64,000 bases of DNA, taken from Micromonospora yangpuensis (lineage in GTDB: Bacteria; Actinomycetota; Actinomycetes; Mycobacteriales; Micromonosporaceae). Made by a program: the position numbers and the translations under genes. Every line of letters begins with the position of its first letter. The first letter of the stretch is position 1. This document shows, piece after piece, positions 8,904-19,919 of this stretch. The notes under the pieces are model-generated. The model made no database searches. It had not been told where the DNA came from and saw nothing but the letters and a program-made list of their open reading frames with translations. The stretch covers positions 4,340,001-4,404,000 of the forward strand of contig NZ_FMIA01000002.1 of assembly GCF_900091615.1 (NCBI RefSeq), read 5' to 3'.

Positions 8904-9650
8904 TCAGAACCCGACGCAGTCGGCGCCGTTGACGGTGCAGGTGACCGGGCGGGTGGTCGAGCCGGTCCGTTCCAGGTGGAAGCGCAACGACACAGCCGCG
9001 CCGGGAGCCAGTTCCGCCCCGCCGGTGTAGCTGAAGACACTGCCGGTCATCTCCGCCCGCCCCTGCTCGGCGCTCTCCACCCAGGCGGTCACCAACCGTC
9101 CCTGCGGAAAGACCAGTCGGGTCCGCCACTCCTCGGCCCGCGATCCGGTGTTGGCCAGCCGGACCTCGGCGATGAACGCGTCGCCGTAGCTGTTCATCAG
9201 CTGGTAGGTGCCGGTCACCGGCGAGCGCCTGGCCGGCGGGGTGGTGGCGCGTGCGCTCGGACGCGACGGCTGCGTCGACTCGGCCGGCGAGGGCACCGGA
9301 GACGGCGGCGGTGGCGGTACGGCCGTCTCGGTGGGCGGCTCCGGCGCGACCTCCAGATCGGTCGAGCGCGGCGAGAGGCCGGGCACCACCGGCGGTGGCG
9401 GCGTCGGCGCGACCACCTCGGGCGTCCGGGGCGGCTCACCCTCCGACGGCGGTAGCGCCGGCAACGACACCGTGCTGTCCGCGGAACCGAAATACCCGTC
9501 GGCGTCGGGCCCTCGCCCCTGCGCCGAACAGAAGGCGACCACCATCAGCACCATCATCACGATCACACCGGCGGACACCACGATCCACGGTGAGGACGCG
9601 ACAGCACCGCCACGAACCGAATGCTGGGTACGACGCCGCATGCCGGACAT
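8904..9650 (-). CDS. Membrane-anchored cellulose-binding (CBM2) protein
   Basis: A 248-residue protein with a basic N-terminus, one strong membrane segment (PWIVVSAGVIVMMVLMVVAF, about 19-38), a long Pro/Ser/Thr-rich linker (about 55-140) and a C-terminal module resembling CBM2 (about 145-248) closed by two cysteines near the end. There is no catalytic domain. It would tether the cell surface to polysaccharide, or hold other proteins near it. The start is uncertain between ATG 9650 and ATG 9641; the GGGGAGG site lies 3 and 12 nt upstream respectively, neither ideal. It sits among other secreted carbohydrate-related genes but has its own transcription unit. Confidence 0.75.
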   Translation of the reverse strand: MSGMRRRTQHSVRGGAVASSPWIVVSAGVIVMMVLMVVAFCSAQGRGPDADGYFGSADSTVSLPALPPSEGEPPRTPEVVAPTPPPPVVPGLSPRSTDLEVAPEPPTETAVPPPPPSPVPSPAESTQPSRPSARATTPPARRSPVTGTYQLMNSYGDAFIAEVRLANTGSRAEEWRTRLVFPQGRLVTAWVESAEQGRAEMTGSVFSYTGGAELAPGAAVSLRFHLERTGSTTRPVTCTVNGADCVGF

Positions 9651-9875
9651 AAGCCTCCCCGGTCCGTCCTGTCCGGAGAGCGTAGCGATCAACGGCAATG
9701 TCGGAAAGTACCGGGGTCATCCCGGTGGGTTTTCCACCACCGTGCCGGCCGCGATCCGTGCTCCACAGTGCCCGGTACGGCCTCGACCGGCTCGTGGTGC
9801 GCGACGCTCCACACCGGTCGGCCGGTACGGACCGCCGACCCACCGGCGGTCCACGCGGCGCGGTAACGATAGCGC

Positions 9876-10592
9876 TCACCGGGGCGGGATGCGCACCTCG
9901 ATCTCGGCGCCGAGTCGGGCCGGGCCGGCCAACCCGAGGTCGTCGCCGCTCCAGAAGCGGCCGGGGTCGTACCAGTTGGGCCGGCGCCCCTCGGGCAGCA
10001 GTCCCATCGCCTCGTAGGTCACCGCGACCACCTCGGCGCAGTACGCCGTCTCCAACGCCCGGTCCGACGGCGCGGCCGGATCGTCGGCACGACCCGGAAC
10101 GGGAGCGGGGGCCCACCGCCCCGGCAACGGCAGCCGTACCTGCGGCACCCGGCCCCGCGCCCAGCGCCAGGCGAGCTGGGCGGTGGACGGGAACGGCGTA
10201 CCGTCCAGCCGGGCCACGGTACGCAGCGCCGCCTTCTCCATCTCGGCGTCGGCGGGCGGTTCGAGCTGACGCAGCCAGGCCCGCTGGCCGTACCGGTTGG
10301 CCCAGACGCAGACCGCGTCCCGCAGGTCGTGCAGTTGCACACCCCGGTGGTGGGTACCGGTCCACATGTCCGGCAGCGACCGGCCCAGCTCGGCGTGCCA
10401 CATCAGCGGCGGCATGTCGTCCAGCACCAGCGCCATGCCGACGTGGTTGACCGGACTGTTCGTGGTGAGCTGGATGGCCCGGTCCGGCACGCTACGTCCG
10501 CGGAACACCCAGACGTCACCGGTGCGACTCAGCTCCACGGCCTCGTCCAGGCTGATGCTCGTGCCGCCCCGCCGTCCGCTCTGCTCGCTCAT
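9876..10592 (-). CDS. Permuted NlpC/P60-like (YiiX/YaeF-type) protein
   Basis: 238 residues with no obvious signal peptide. A histidine sits in SPVNHVGMAL near residue 49, followed by MWHAE, and a cysteine occurs later in YCAEVVAVTYEAMG. The His-before-Cys order is the hallmark of the circularly permuted papain-like NlpC/P60 group, whose members cleave amide or thioester bonds in lipids or peptides. The substrate is unknown. It starts only 19 bp from the oppositely oriented small gene, so both share one promoter region. No ribosome site is visible before the ATG, which fits a very short leader. Confidence 0.65.
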   Translation of the reverse strand: MSEQSGRRGGTSISLDEAVELSRTGDVWVFRGRSVPDRAIQLTTNSPVNHVGMALVLDDMPPLMWHAELGRSLPDMWTGTHHRGVQLHDLRDAVCVWANRYGQRAWLRQLEPPADAEMEKAALRTVARLDGTPFPSTAQLAWRWARGRVPQVRLPLPGRWAPAPVPGRADDPAAPSDRALETAYCAEVVAVTYEAMGLLPEGRRPNWYDPGRFWSGDDLGLAGPARLGAEIEVRIPPR

Positions 10593-10611
10593 GGGGGTCT
10601 ACCCTAGGCGG
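10593..10611. promoter_or_regulatory. Shared divergent -10 region (near-leaderless on both strands)
   Basis: The stretch taccct at 10600-10605 is a TANNNT -10 ending 6 nt before the plus-strand ATG at 10612. Read on the other strand, tagggt ends 8 nt before the minus-strand ATG at 10592. Neither gene has a clear ribosome site, so leaderless transcription from one symmetric element is the simplest reading. Confidence 0.45.
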
Positions 10612-10782
10612 ATGCGGCAAGGAATGCGGTGGTGGAAGGTGCTCGGTCTGGCCGGTATCGCCGGGGTCGCGGCCTCCGGCGTGGTGATCGCCCGGGCGGA
10701 GCGGCGGCGTCGGGCGTACACCCCGGAGGAGATCCGGGCCCGGCTGCGCGACCGGCACGCCGAGGCCACCGCCGACGAGTAG
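10612..10782 (+). CDS. Small membrane protein of unknown function
   Basis: 56 residues: a short basic N-terminus, one transmembrane segment (about 8-27, LGLAGIAGVAASGVVIARAE) and a charged cytoplasmic tail with YTPEEIRARLRDRHAEA. I do not recognise a named family, but codon use is typical and the tail is strongly amphipathic. It is divergent from the permuted NlpC/P60-like gene across 19 bp. A repeat-rich noncoding stretch follows. Confidence 0.6.
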   Translation: MRQGMRWWKVLGLAGIAGVAASGVVIARAERRRRAYTPEEIRARLRDRHAEATADE

Positions 10783-10990
10783 GGCAACCAGGCAAACGTA
10801 CCATTTGGGCGTTTTGTGGGGTTTTGGGGTGTCGGCGAGTGGGCCGGGCCACCCGGCCGGCGGAATCGCTGCCGGGGGCGGGGCGTTATACCTGGCATAC
10901 CCCGGGCGCTCCACCGCCCACCGCAGGCGCTCCACGGGCTGCGGCACGGGGCCCGGAAGCCACCGGGCACGCGATCCCGCGGCCCACGGC

Positions 10991-11203
10991 AGCCGGCCGG
11001 AATGCCACCGGCCCCCGGGTCGTTACATCCCCCGGACCCCGAGCGACCGGCGCCCAGCACACCGGATCGCAGCCGGCCGGAATGCCTCCGGCCCCCGGGT
11101 CGTTACATCCCCCGGACCCCGAGCGACCGGCGCCCAGCACACCGGATCGCAGCCGGCCGGAATGCCTCCGGCCCCCGGGTCGTTACACCCCCCGGACGCC
11201 CGA
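10991..11203. repeat. 80-bp tandem repeat, 2.6 copies, upstream of the C39-like gene
   Basis: Units start at 10991, 11071 and 11151 with agccggccggaatgcc. The first two are full length with one difference; the third is partial. Each contains cccccgggtcgttacatccc, a G/C-rich segment that could pair internally. The region 10783-11317 has no supported gene apart from this array. Confidence 0.85.
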
Positions 11204-11317
11204 GCAGGTCACCACGAGATCGCCGGGTCGTCCCCCCTAGCTGAGACATCCCCCGCCAGCGCCCGCGTCACCCCCGGCGCGCGGTGCGGCACACCCCCGA
11301 ACAGAGAGGCACACATC

Positions 11318-11977
11318 ATGCGTACCGATCTGCTTCGTAAGACCGCTCTGACCGTTGCCGGCCTGGCCCTGACCGGCGGCACCATCGCCGGCCCGGTGAC
11401 CACCGCCATGGCCGCCCCCGCCACCACCACCGGCGTCGCGTCGGTGCAGGCCGACCGCAAGCCGGCCGGCGAGCGTCAGCTCAACGTCCGGTACGAGGCG
11501 CAGCCGAACTTCTACTACTGCGGCCCGGCCGCCGCGCGTAACGCGCTGAGCGTCCAGGACAAGGTCATCGACATGGACGCCATGGCCAAGGAGATGGGCA
11601 CCACCGAGGCGGGTACCGACTCCGTCAACGACATCACCCCGGTGCTGAACAAGCACAGCGGCAAGGACGCGTACCGCAGCGTCGAGATCCGCAGCAGCAA
11701 GGCCGACGACAAGCAGACCGACACCCTGCGGGCCGACATCGTCCGCACCGTGGACAACGGCCGGGCCGTGGTGGCCAACATCGCCGGCACCGCGACCGAC
11801 ACCGACGGCACCGTCCACTCGTTCGAGGGTGGCCACTACATCAGCGTGGTCGGGTACTCCGACGACGGCAAGACGGTGACCATCGCCGACTCGGCCAACC
11901 CGGACCAGGCCTCCTACCGGATGAGCGTGGACAACCTGGCCGACTGGATCGCCAGCCGCGGCTACGCGACCTCCTGA
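11318..11977 (+). CDS. Secreted C39-like papain-fold protein
   Basis: 219 residues with a signal peptide (about 1-32, ending AMA). The mature part has a cysteine in YYCGPAAARNALS (about residue 68), a histidine in FEGGHYISVVGY and an Asp/Asn in IADSAN, matching the Cys-His-Asp layout of the peptidase C39-like family (Peptidase_C39_2). It probably cleaves peptides or cross-links outside the cell; the target is unknown. A GAGAGG site lies 8 nt before the ATG. A perfect hairpin follows. Confidence 0.85.
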   Translation: MRTDLLRKTALTVAGLALTGGTIAGPVTTAMAAPATTTGVASVQADRKPAGERQLNVRYEAQPNFYYCGPAAARNALSVQDKVIDMDAMAKEMGTTEAGTDSVNDITPVLNKHSGKDAYRSVEIRSSKADDKQTDTLRADIVRTVDNGRAVVANIAGTATDTDGTVHSFEGGHYISVVGYSDDGKTVTIADSANPDQASYRMSVDNLADWIASRGYATS

Positions 11978-11992
11978 CCCACCGCACACCAC

Positions 11993-12027
11993 GAGCGGGC
12001 CGACCCCACACCGGGGTCGGCCCGCTC
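11993..12027. terminator. Hairpin between convergent C39-like and DedA genes
   Basis: A 15-bp perfect stem (gagcgggccgacccc and complement) with a 5-nt loop. Its right arm overlaps the stop codon of the DedA gene. Confidence 0.85.
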
Positions 12028-12784
12028 AGCGTTGCGCGTCGGCACCCACCGGGTCTGCGGCCGGCGGGTCAGCGGCCGGCGGATCGGCGGCCATCGGGGC
12101 GGCCGCGTCGGCGGCCGGCGAGTCAGCTGCCGGCGAGTCGGCTGCCGGCGAGTCAGCCGGGTCGGTCTCGTCGGACGGCTCGGGGTTGCGGGTCCGGCTG
12201 CGCAGCCACCAGGTGCCGCCCAGACCGACGAGCACCGCGACAGCCAGGGCGATCCAGGAGAAGTCCTTGAGCCAGTGCTCGGCCACCCGCCCCAGGGTGT
12301 AGATCAGGTAGGTGGTGCCGAAGGCCCAGACCAACCCGCCGGCCGCGTTGGCCACCAGGAACCGGCGGTACGGCACGTGCAGCATGCCGGCGAGCGGGCC
12401 GGCGAGGATCCGCAACAATGCCACGAACCGGCCGAAGAAGACCGCCCACACGCCGTACCGGGCGAAGGTCCGTTCGGCCTGGGCCAGGTGCGCCGGCCCG
12501 AGGTGCTTCGGGAACCGCCGACCCAGCCGGTCCAGCAGCGGCCGGCCGCCCCGACGGCCGATCGCGTAGCCGACCGAGTCGCCGACGATGGCGCCGAACG
12601 CGGCGAAGCTGGCCAGCCAGAGCGGGTCCACCGCCCCGGTGGTGGCGGCCAGCAGCGCGGAGCTGACCAGCACGATCTCACCCGGCAGCGGAACGCCCAT
12701 GCTCTCCACGCCGATCACGCCGGCCACGATCAGATAGATGGCGGCCGGCGGCAGCGCGGCGAGCCAGTGTTGTACGTCGACCAC
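12026..12784 (-). CDS. DedA-family (VTT domain) membrane protein
   Basis: 252 residues. The first ~190 form the DedA/VTT domain of several membrane segments with two re-entrant helices, including the family pattern GVESMGVPLPGE near the N-terminus and FGRFVALLRILAGPLAG in the middle. DedA proteins flip or transport lipids such as undecaprenyl phosphate and support membrane homeostasis. The C-terminal ~50 residues are a repetitive Ala/Asp/Pro tail (SPAAD and PPAAD units) encoded by a short tandem DNA repeat. The start is GTG with AAGGGG upstream. Confidence 0.88.
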   Translation of the reverse strand: MVDVQHWLAALPPAAIYLIVAGVIGVESMGVPLPGEIVLVSSALLAATTGAVDPLWLASFAAFGAIVGDSVGYAIGRRGGRPLLDRLGRRFPKHLGPAHLAQAERTFARYGVWAVFFGRFVALLRILAGPLAGMLHVPYRRFLVANAAGGLVWAFGTTYLIYTLGRVAEHWLKDFSWIALAVAVLVGLGGTWWLRSRTRNPEPSDETDPADSPAADSPAADSPAADAAAPMAADPPAADPPAADPVGADAQR

Positions 12785-13036
12785 GACCCACCCCTTGCGA
12801 TCCGGCCCCGAACCCTACCCGCGCCGACGGCCGGGTGAGTGCCCGATAGCGGACCGGTCGGCGGTGGTGGATCATGGCTGCACCGCGTGCCACGGGTTGC
12901 GTCCTTAACAAGACGGACGTACGGTTTTGTTGGAAGCGGGAATCGGCGGTAAGTGTCACCTAACCGGGGCGTCGCCCCGGGCGGTGCGACAGACTGCCTA
13001 GGACTACTCACGGTCGCTGGTGTGAAGGAGTACGAC
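12785..13036 (+). promoter_or_regulatory. acnA promoter region
   Basis: About 250 bp between divergent DedA and acnA. It contains the AcnR-type site at 12909-12928 and, overlapping its right end, a possible -35 (ttgttg, 12927-12932) with a weak -10 (taagtg, 12950-12955) at 17-bp spacing. A long leader of about 75 nt would follow. Confidence 0.45.
12909..12928. promoter_or_regulatory. AcnR operator in front of acnA
   Basis: The sequence caagacggacgtacggtttt fits the published Corynebacterium AcnR motif CAGNACnnncGTACTG with two mismatches in 16 positions. It matches the site before acnR in 17 of its first 19 positions. It overlaps the presumed -35, consistent with repression of aconitase. Confidence 0.65.
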
Positions 13037-15895
<2,859 letters not shown>

Positions 15896-15915
15896 CCCGC
15901 TGACCCCCCGGTACG

Positions 15916-15957
15916 CCAGCAGGGCCCCTCGTTCGCGAGGGGCCCTGCTGGTTTTTT
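15916..15957. terminator. Strong intrinsic terminator after acnA
   Basis: A perfect 16-bp stem (ccagcagggcccctcg and complement) with a TTCG tetraloop is followed directly by six T residues, the clearest rho-independent terminator in the window. It can also serve the convergent conservon. Confidence 0.95.
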
Positions 15958-15964
15958 GTCCCGC

Positions 15965-16564
15965 TCAGCCCGCCCGGCTCTCCCGCAGCTTCATGGCGTG
16001 TTCCATCAACGTGATCAGCACCTGCTTGCCGGACTCCCGCTGGCGGGCGTCACAGAGCAGCACCGGGACGCCCGGATCCAGGTTGAGGGCGGCCTGCACC
16101 TCGTCGAGCTGGTAACGCCGGGCCCCCTCGAAGCAGTTGACCGCCACCACGAACGGGGTGCCCCGGCGCTCGAAGTAGTCGACCGAGGGGAAACAGTCGG
16201 AGAGCCGGCGGGTGTCGGCCAGCACCACCGCACCGATCGCCCCGAGCGCCAGCTCGTCCCAGACGAACCAGAACCGGTCCTGCCCCGGCGTACCGAACAG
16301 GTAGAGCACCAGGTCGTCGCTGATGGTGATCCGACCGAAGTCCATCGCCACGGTGGTGGTGGACTTGTCCTCCACCCCGGAGAGGTCGTCGACCGCGACG
16401 CCGCTGGCGGTCAACACCTCCTCGGTACGCAGCGGTTTGGTCTCGCTGACCGCGCCGACCATCGTCGTCTTGCCCACCCCGAAGCCCCCGGCTATCAGGA
16501 TCTTGATCGCGGTGGGTAGCAGGGGTGCCGCGTCCGCGGCCGGGTCAGAGTGCCCGTAGTCCAT
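15965..16564 (-). CDS. Conservon GTPase (CvnD-type)
   Basis: 199 residues with an MglA/Ras-like small GTPase fold. The P-loop is GGFGVGKTT at about 22-30 and a switch II-like FGTPGQDRFWF lies near residue 83. In Streptomyces, CvnD works with CvnA-C in a membrane-associated, GPCR-like signalling complex. The ATG at 16564 overlaps the end of the upstream gene by 20 bp, the usual cvnC-cvnD arrangement. Last gene of a three-gene unit ending at a strong terminator. Confidence 0.9.
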   Translation of the reverse strand: MDYGHSDPAADAAPLLPTAIKILIAGGFGVGKTTMVGAVSETKPLRTEEVLTASGVAVDDLSGVEDKSTTTVAMDFGRITISDDLVLYLFGTPGQDRFWFVWDELALGAIGAVVLADTRRLSDCFPSVDYFERRGTPFVVAVNCFEGARRYQLDEVQAALNLDPGVPVLLCDARQRESGKQVLITLMEHAMKLRESRAG

Positions 16565-16931
16565 GGAGAACCGCCTCGAGGATGCTGTCGTCAGGAAGGT
16601 CGGCGGGGATGAGTGGCTCCCGGACCTGGACCAGGCCACGGGCGACCAGGTCACCGAGGAGGACCCGGACCGCCCCCACCGGCAGGTCGAACTGGGCGGC
16701 GATCTCGGCGACCGAGCACACCCGCCGGCAGAGCTCGATGATCGCCAGGTGCTCCGGCCCCAGCCCTGCCGGGGCGGGCGGGGCGGCGGGAGTGGTCATC
16801 ACCAGCGAGATCAGATCGAAGGTGCCGGTGACCGGGCGGCCCCGACCCCGGGTGACCGCGTACGGGCGCACCACCGGCCCCGCCTGCTCGTCGACCCACC
16901 GGTCGTCCCACGATCCGTCCGCAACGGCCAC
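16545..16931 (-). CDS. DUF742 protein (CvnC-type)
   Basis: 128 residues. An N-terminal VVRPYAVTRGR motif, typical of DUF742, is followed by a winged-helix-like region (ELCRRVCSVAEIAAQFDLPVG, about 68-88) and the characteristic C-terminus with a leucine-rich end. Family members form part of conservon complexes; whether they bind DNA is unclear. The start is GTG, 6 nt after the upstream gene. Confidence 0.88.
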   Translation of the reverse strand: MAVADGSWDDRWVDEQAGPVVRPYAVTRGRGRPVTGTFDLISLVMTTPAAPPAPAGLGPEHLAIIELCRRVCSVAEIAAQFDLPVGAVRVLLGDLVARGLVQVREPLIPADLPDDSILEAVLHGLRAL

Positions 16932-16937
16932 CGTGGA

Positions 16938-17360
16938 CTACCGCCCGTCGGCGGGCAGGTCGAGGCCCCGGGCCGGTGAGTTGACGTACTTGCCGACCCG
17001 GGTCACCAGCATCGCCATCTCGTACGCGATCAGACCGACGTCGGCCTCCTCACCGGCGAGCACCGCCAGGCACGCGTTGCGCCCGGCCGCCGTGACGAAG
17101 AGGAACGAGGACTGCATCTCGATGATCGTCTGCTGTACGTGGCCGCCACCGAAGCGCTTGCCGGCCCCCCGGGCCAGGCTCTGGATCCCGGCGGCCATCG
17201 CCGCGAGGTGCTCGCCGTCGTCGCGGCTCAACCCCTGCGAGGATGCCATCAGCAGCCCGTCGGTGGAGAGCGCGACCGCATGCTCAGCCTGCTTCACCCG
17301 ACTGACCAGGTCGTCCAGCAGCCACGTCAGGTCTGCGCTCGGAGCCGTCTTCTGCACCAC
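16938..17360 (-). CDS. Roadblock/LC7 domain protein (CvnB-type)
   Basis: 140 residues forming one Roadblock/LC7 domain (about 10-120), which regulates the nucleotide state of the partner GTPase. It is the first gene of cvnB-C-D. A GAGG site lies 7 nt before GTG 17360. In a complete conservon a sensor histidine kinase (CvnA) precedes this gene; here the upstream DNA is noncoding and then changes strand. Confidence 0.9.
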   Translation of the reverse strand: MVQKTAPSADLTWLLDDLVSRVKQAEHAVALSTDGLLMASSQGLSRDDGEHLAAMAAGIQSLARGAGKRFGGGHVQQTIIEMQSSFLFVTAAGRNACLAVLAGEEADVGLIAYEMAMLVTRVGKYVNSPARGLDLPADGR

Positions 17361-17768
17361 TCGTCGTCCTCTTCTCCCCGGCTGGTGTCGCCGTGCTCGT
17401 CTCGGGCTTCCCCACGTACCCAGGGCGGTCGCACCCGCCCCGCGGTCGGCTCAACGCGCCATCGGTCGGCGGTGCGGCCTTCCCGGCGGACCGGAGCGTC
17501 CACCGGCCACCAGTTCGGTGCGGACGGACCGCACCCATGCCGTACTCCATTATGGACCGCCGGCCGAGACACCGGTCCGCCCGGTCCCGGCGAGCGGGAT
17601 CGGCGATGGCCGACCTTCGGGGTTCCCGGCCCCGACCCCCGCAGCCGCCCGACCGGTGGACGGTACCCGTTCCGGGTTTCGGACGGGTGCACGGGCGACG
17701 GTACGCCGGACGGGCGGCCTATCCGGTCCGGGCGACAGTGGCCGGTGTGCTGTGCCACGCTCAGGGGC
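17361..17768. other. Divergent intergenic region between the conservon and DUF2630 genes
   Basis: About 400 bp with no supported gene and no remnant of a histidine kinase that I could see in any frame. Open frames here are out-of-frame G+C-rich shadows with Arg/Pro-dominated composition. Promoters for both flanking units must lie here but none is clear. Confidence 0.45.
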
Positions 17769-18014
17769 ATGGACGACAGGAACATCTTGAGGCGCATCTC
17801 GGAGCTGGTCGACGAGGAACACCGGCTCCGGTCCACCGCGCAGGTCAACGAGGCGGGCACCGCGGACGAGCAGGACCGGCTACGGGAGTTGGAGGAGTCC
17901 CTGGACCAGTGCTGGGATCTGCTGCGCCGACGCCGGGCCGCCCGGCAGGCCCACGGCGACCCGGAGGCGCAGGGTGCCCGGCCGGTCTCGGAGGTCGAAC
18001 GCTACCTGCAGTGA
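17769..18014 (+). CDS. DUF2630 family protein
   Basis: 81 residues, almost entirely charged alpha-helix, with the family pattern ISELVDEEHRLR near the N-terminus, then a second helix (RLRELEESLDQCWDLLRRRRA) and a C-terminal RPVSEVERYLQ. It is a small soluble actinobacterial protein of unknown function. The ATG at 17769 is preceded by a weak AGGGG. Convergent with the RIO kinase gene across a hairpin. Confidence 0.88.
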   Translation: MDDRNILRRISELVDEEHRLRSTAQVNEAGTADEQDRLRELEESLDQCWDLLRRRRAARQAHGDPEAQGARPVSEVERYLQ

Positions 18015-18048
18015 CGTCCGCCGGCTCGGCGCTGCCGCGTCCGCCGGT

Positions 18049-18099
18049 GGGCGCCGGGTGGCCCGGACCCGAAGATCGGTTTCCGGGCCACCCGCGCCC
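18049..18099. terminator. Hairpin between convergent DUF2630 and RIO kinase genes
   Basis: An 18-bp stem with one bulged base (gggcgccgggtggcccgga facing tccgggccacccgcgccc) and a 14-nt loop. Confidence 0.75.
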
Positions 18100-18134
18100 A
18101 ACGGATGCCGGCCACCCGCGCTCAGCGGATGCCG
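18087..18134. repeat. Tandem duplication at the 3' end of the RIO kinase gene
   Basis: Two 24-bp units (gccacccgcg...cggatgccg) at 18087-18110 and 18111-18134 differ at two positions. The second contains the stop codon and last codons of the kinase gene; the first is the noncoding copy downstream of it. Confidence 0.8.
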
Positions 18135-19057
18135 GCCTCCCTCAGCAGCAGCTCGGTCAGGGCGGCCGGATCGGCGGTGCCGCCGGGCAGTCCCCGGGCG
18201 GTGAACCAGGCGGCGACCACCCGGACGTCGCGGGCCAGGAACTCCGGGCCCTGCGGGTTGGCCACCACGTCGACCACCTGCGGCAGATCGATCATGACCA
18301 GTCGTCCGTCGTGCACGAGCAGGTTGTACGGGGAGAGGTCGCCGTGGGCGTACCCGACCCGCGCCAGCACCACCAGGGCGTCCACCAGCTGCTGCCAGAG
18401 CGCCCGCAGCTCCACCGGCCCGGGACGCAGCTGGGCCAGTCGCGGCGCGGCGTGGCCCTGCTCGGCGTCACCGAGGAACTCCAGCATCAACTCGGTGCCG
18501 AGCACCTGCACCGGGTACGGGACGGCGATCGTGCCGAACTCCGCGCCGATCCGCCAGAGCCGACCGAGCGCGTCGAACTCGGCGGCGGCCCACTGCCCCG
18601 CTATCAACTGCCGGCCGAAGTCGGTCCGCCCGGCCATCGCCCGGTTCTCCCGGGACCGGCGGACCCGACGGCCTTCGAGATAGCCGGCGTCGCGGTGGAA
18701 GAGCCGGTGGTTGGCGTCCCGGTAGCGCTTCACCGCCAGCAGGCAGGACCGGTCGGTCCCCGGCACCGCCCGGCGGAGCAGGTGCACGTCGGCTTCCTTG
18801 CCGGTCTTGAGTACCCCGAGTTCGGTGTCCCGGGCGGCCGACTCGGTGACCACCCAGTCGGGGTACGGCTCGGGGCCGTGCACGGCGGTGTCCCAGGACG
18901 ACCACCGGTCGCCGGTCTGGGGATCGGGCTCGTCGCCGGGGTCGGCGGTGACCGGTGGGGCCGGTCGACCGCGCTTCAGGAGGTAGGGCTCGTCGTCGTC
19001 GAAGCGGCTCCGGCCGCGGGCACGGCGCGGCTGCGCCGGTAGGTCATGTTCACGCAC
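18122..19057 (-). CDS. RIO-family serine kinase
   Basis: About 311 residues. The RIO fold is recognisable by LKTGKEADVHLL (flexible P-loop replacement), the ATP-binding lysine in LAVKRYRD, the catalytic loop HGDLSPYNLLVHD and the metal-binding MIDLPQ. Bacterial RIO kinases autophosphorylate; their targets are poorly known. I prefer GTG 19057 because the protein then begins VREHDLPAQ, followed by a basic segment common at this end in relatives. An ATG lies further upstream in frame, but the extra residues look random. The start is therefore moderately certain. Confidence 0.88.
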   Translation of the reverse strand: MREHDLPAQPRRARGRSRFDDDEPYLLKRGRPAPPVTADPGDEPDPQTGDRWSSWDTAVHGPEPYPDWVVTESAARDTELGVLKTGKEADVHLLRRAVPGTDRSCLLAVKRYRDANHRLFHRDAGYLEGRRVRRSRENRAMAGRTDFGRQLIAGQWAAAEFDALGRLWRIGAEFGTIAVPYPVQVLGTELMLEFLGDAEQGHAAPRLAQLRPGPVELRALWQQLVDALVVLARVGYAHGDLSPYNLLVHDGRLVMIDLPQVVDVVANPQGPEFLARDVRVVAAWFTARGLPGGTADPAALTELLLREAGIR

Positions 19058-19274
19058 TTGTCTGGTGATCCCTTGATCGAGGCTGGTGGGGACGGACGGG
19101 AAGAGCCTGCGAAAACAGCCATGACCGACCTCCTCTCCACTCGACCGGGCGTCACCCGGGCACGTGCCACACGCGCGCCGACCATCCTCACCGCCGCCGG
19201 AGCGGACGGTCAACCGATTTATCCACCGACCGGTCGGTTGCGCGCTCCGGCACCTGCGGCCGGCCGCCCGGCGG

Positions 19275-19919
19275 TCAGCTGCCGAGCACGACCGCGACGG
19301 CGGCGATCAGGCCGTCGACGACGTGGGTGGGTGCGAACCGGGAGTCCGACCAGGTACGCCCCCGGTGCAGCCAGACGCTGGGCAGCCCGACCGAGGTGGC
19401 TCCGCCGATGTCCGCCTCCGGACCGTCACCGATCACCCAGGCTCCCCGCAGCGGCATCCGGACGCGTTGGGCGGCGAGCGCGAAGATCCTCGGGTTGGGC
19501 TTGCTCACCCCGGCCTCCTCGGAGATCACCCAGTCGGCCACGTACCGGTCCAGCCCGGTGCGCCGGATCAGGGCCTCCTGCTGGCGTACCACGCCGTTGC
19601 TGACCACCACCGGCAGCCAACCGGCGTTGTCGGCGATCCGCAGCGCGCACGCCACCAGCGGGTCGAGCCGGGTGTACGACAGCGCCCCGTCGTGCAGCTC
19701 CTCGACCAGGTCGATGGAGGGAATGAGCAGGCCGTAGCGGTCCCGGATGGCGTCCGCGACGTCCCACCGGTCGGTCAGCCCGTCCGCGTCGATGGCGACC
19801 AGCCAGTCGATGTCGCCGGGCGGGGCACCGACGGCGTCCAGGAAACGCTGTCCCCAGGTACGGAACGACCCGGCCCGATCGAGCAGGGTGTTGTCCAGGT
19901 CCAGCAGGAGCAGCGGCAC
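19275..19919 (-). CDS. HAD-superfamily hydrolase
   Basis: 214 residues. Motif I is DLDNTLLD at the N-terminus (nucleophile Asp7, acid Asp9), motif II is VVSNG, the motif III lysine is in SKPNP and motif IV is GDGPEADIGGA. This is a subfamily IA phosphatase layout with a helical cap. The substrate is a small phosphorylated metabolite that cannot be named from sequence. The start is GTG. It is divergent from acnR. Confidence 0.9.
   Translation of the reverse strand: MPLLLLDLDNTLLDRAGSFRTWGQRFLDAVGAPPGDIDWLVAIDADGLTDRWDVADAIRDRYGLLIPSIDLVEELHDGALSYTRLDPLVACALRIADNAGWLPVVVSNGVVRQQEALIRRTGLDRYVADWVISEEAGVSKPNPRIFALAAQRVRMPLRGAWVIGDGPEADIGGATSVGLPSVWLHRGRTWSDSRFAPTHVVDGLIAAVAVVLGS

Noticed and set aside
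10991..11203. Tandem array considered as a CRISPR
   Set aside because: Units are directly joined 80-bp copies with no spacers, and no cas gene is present.
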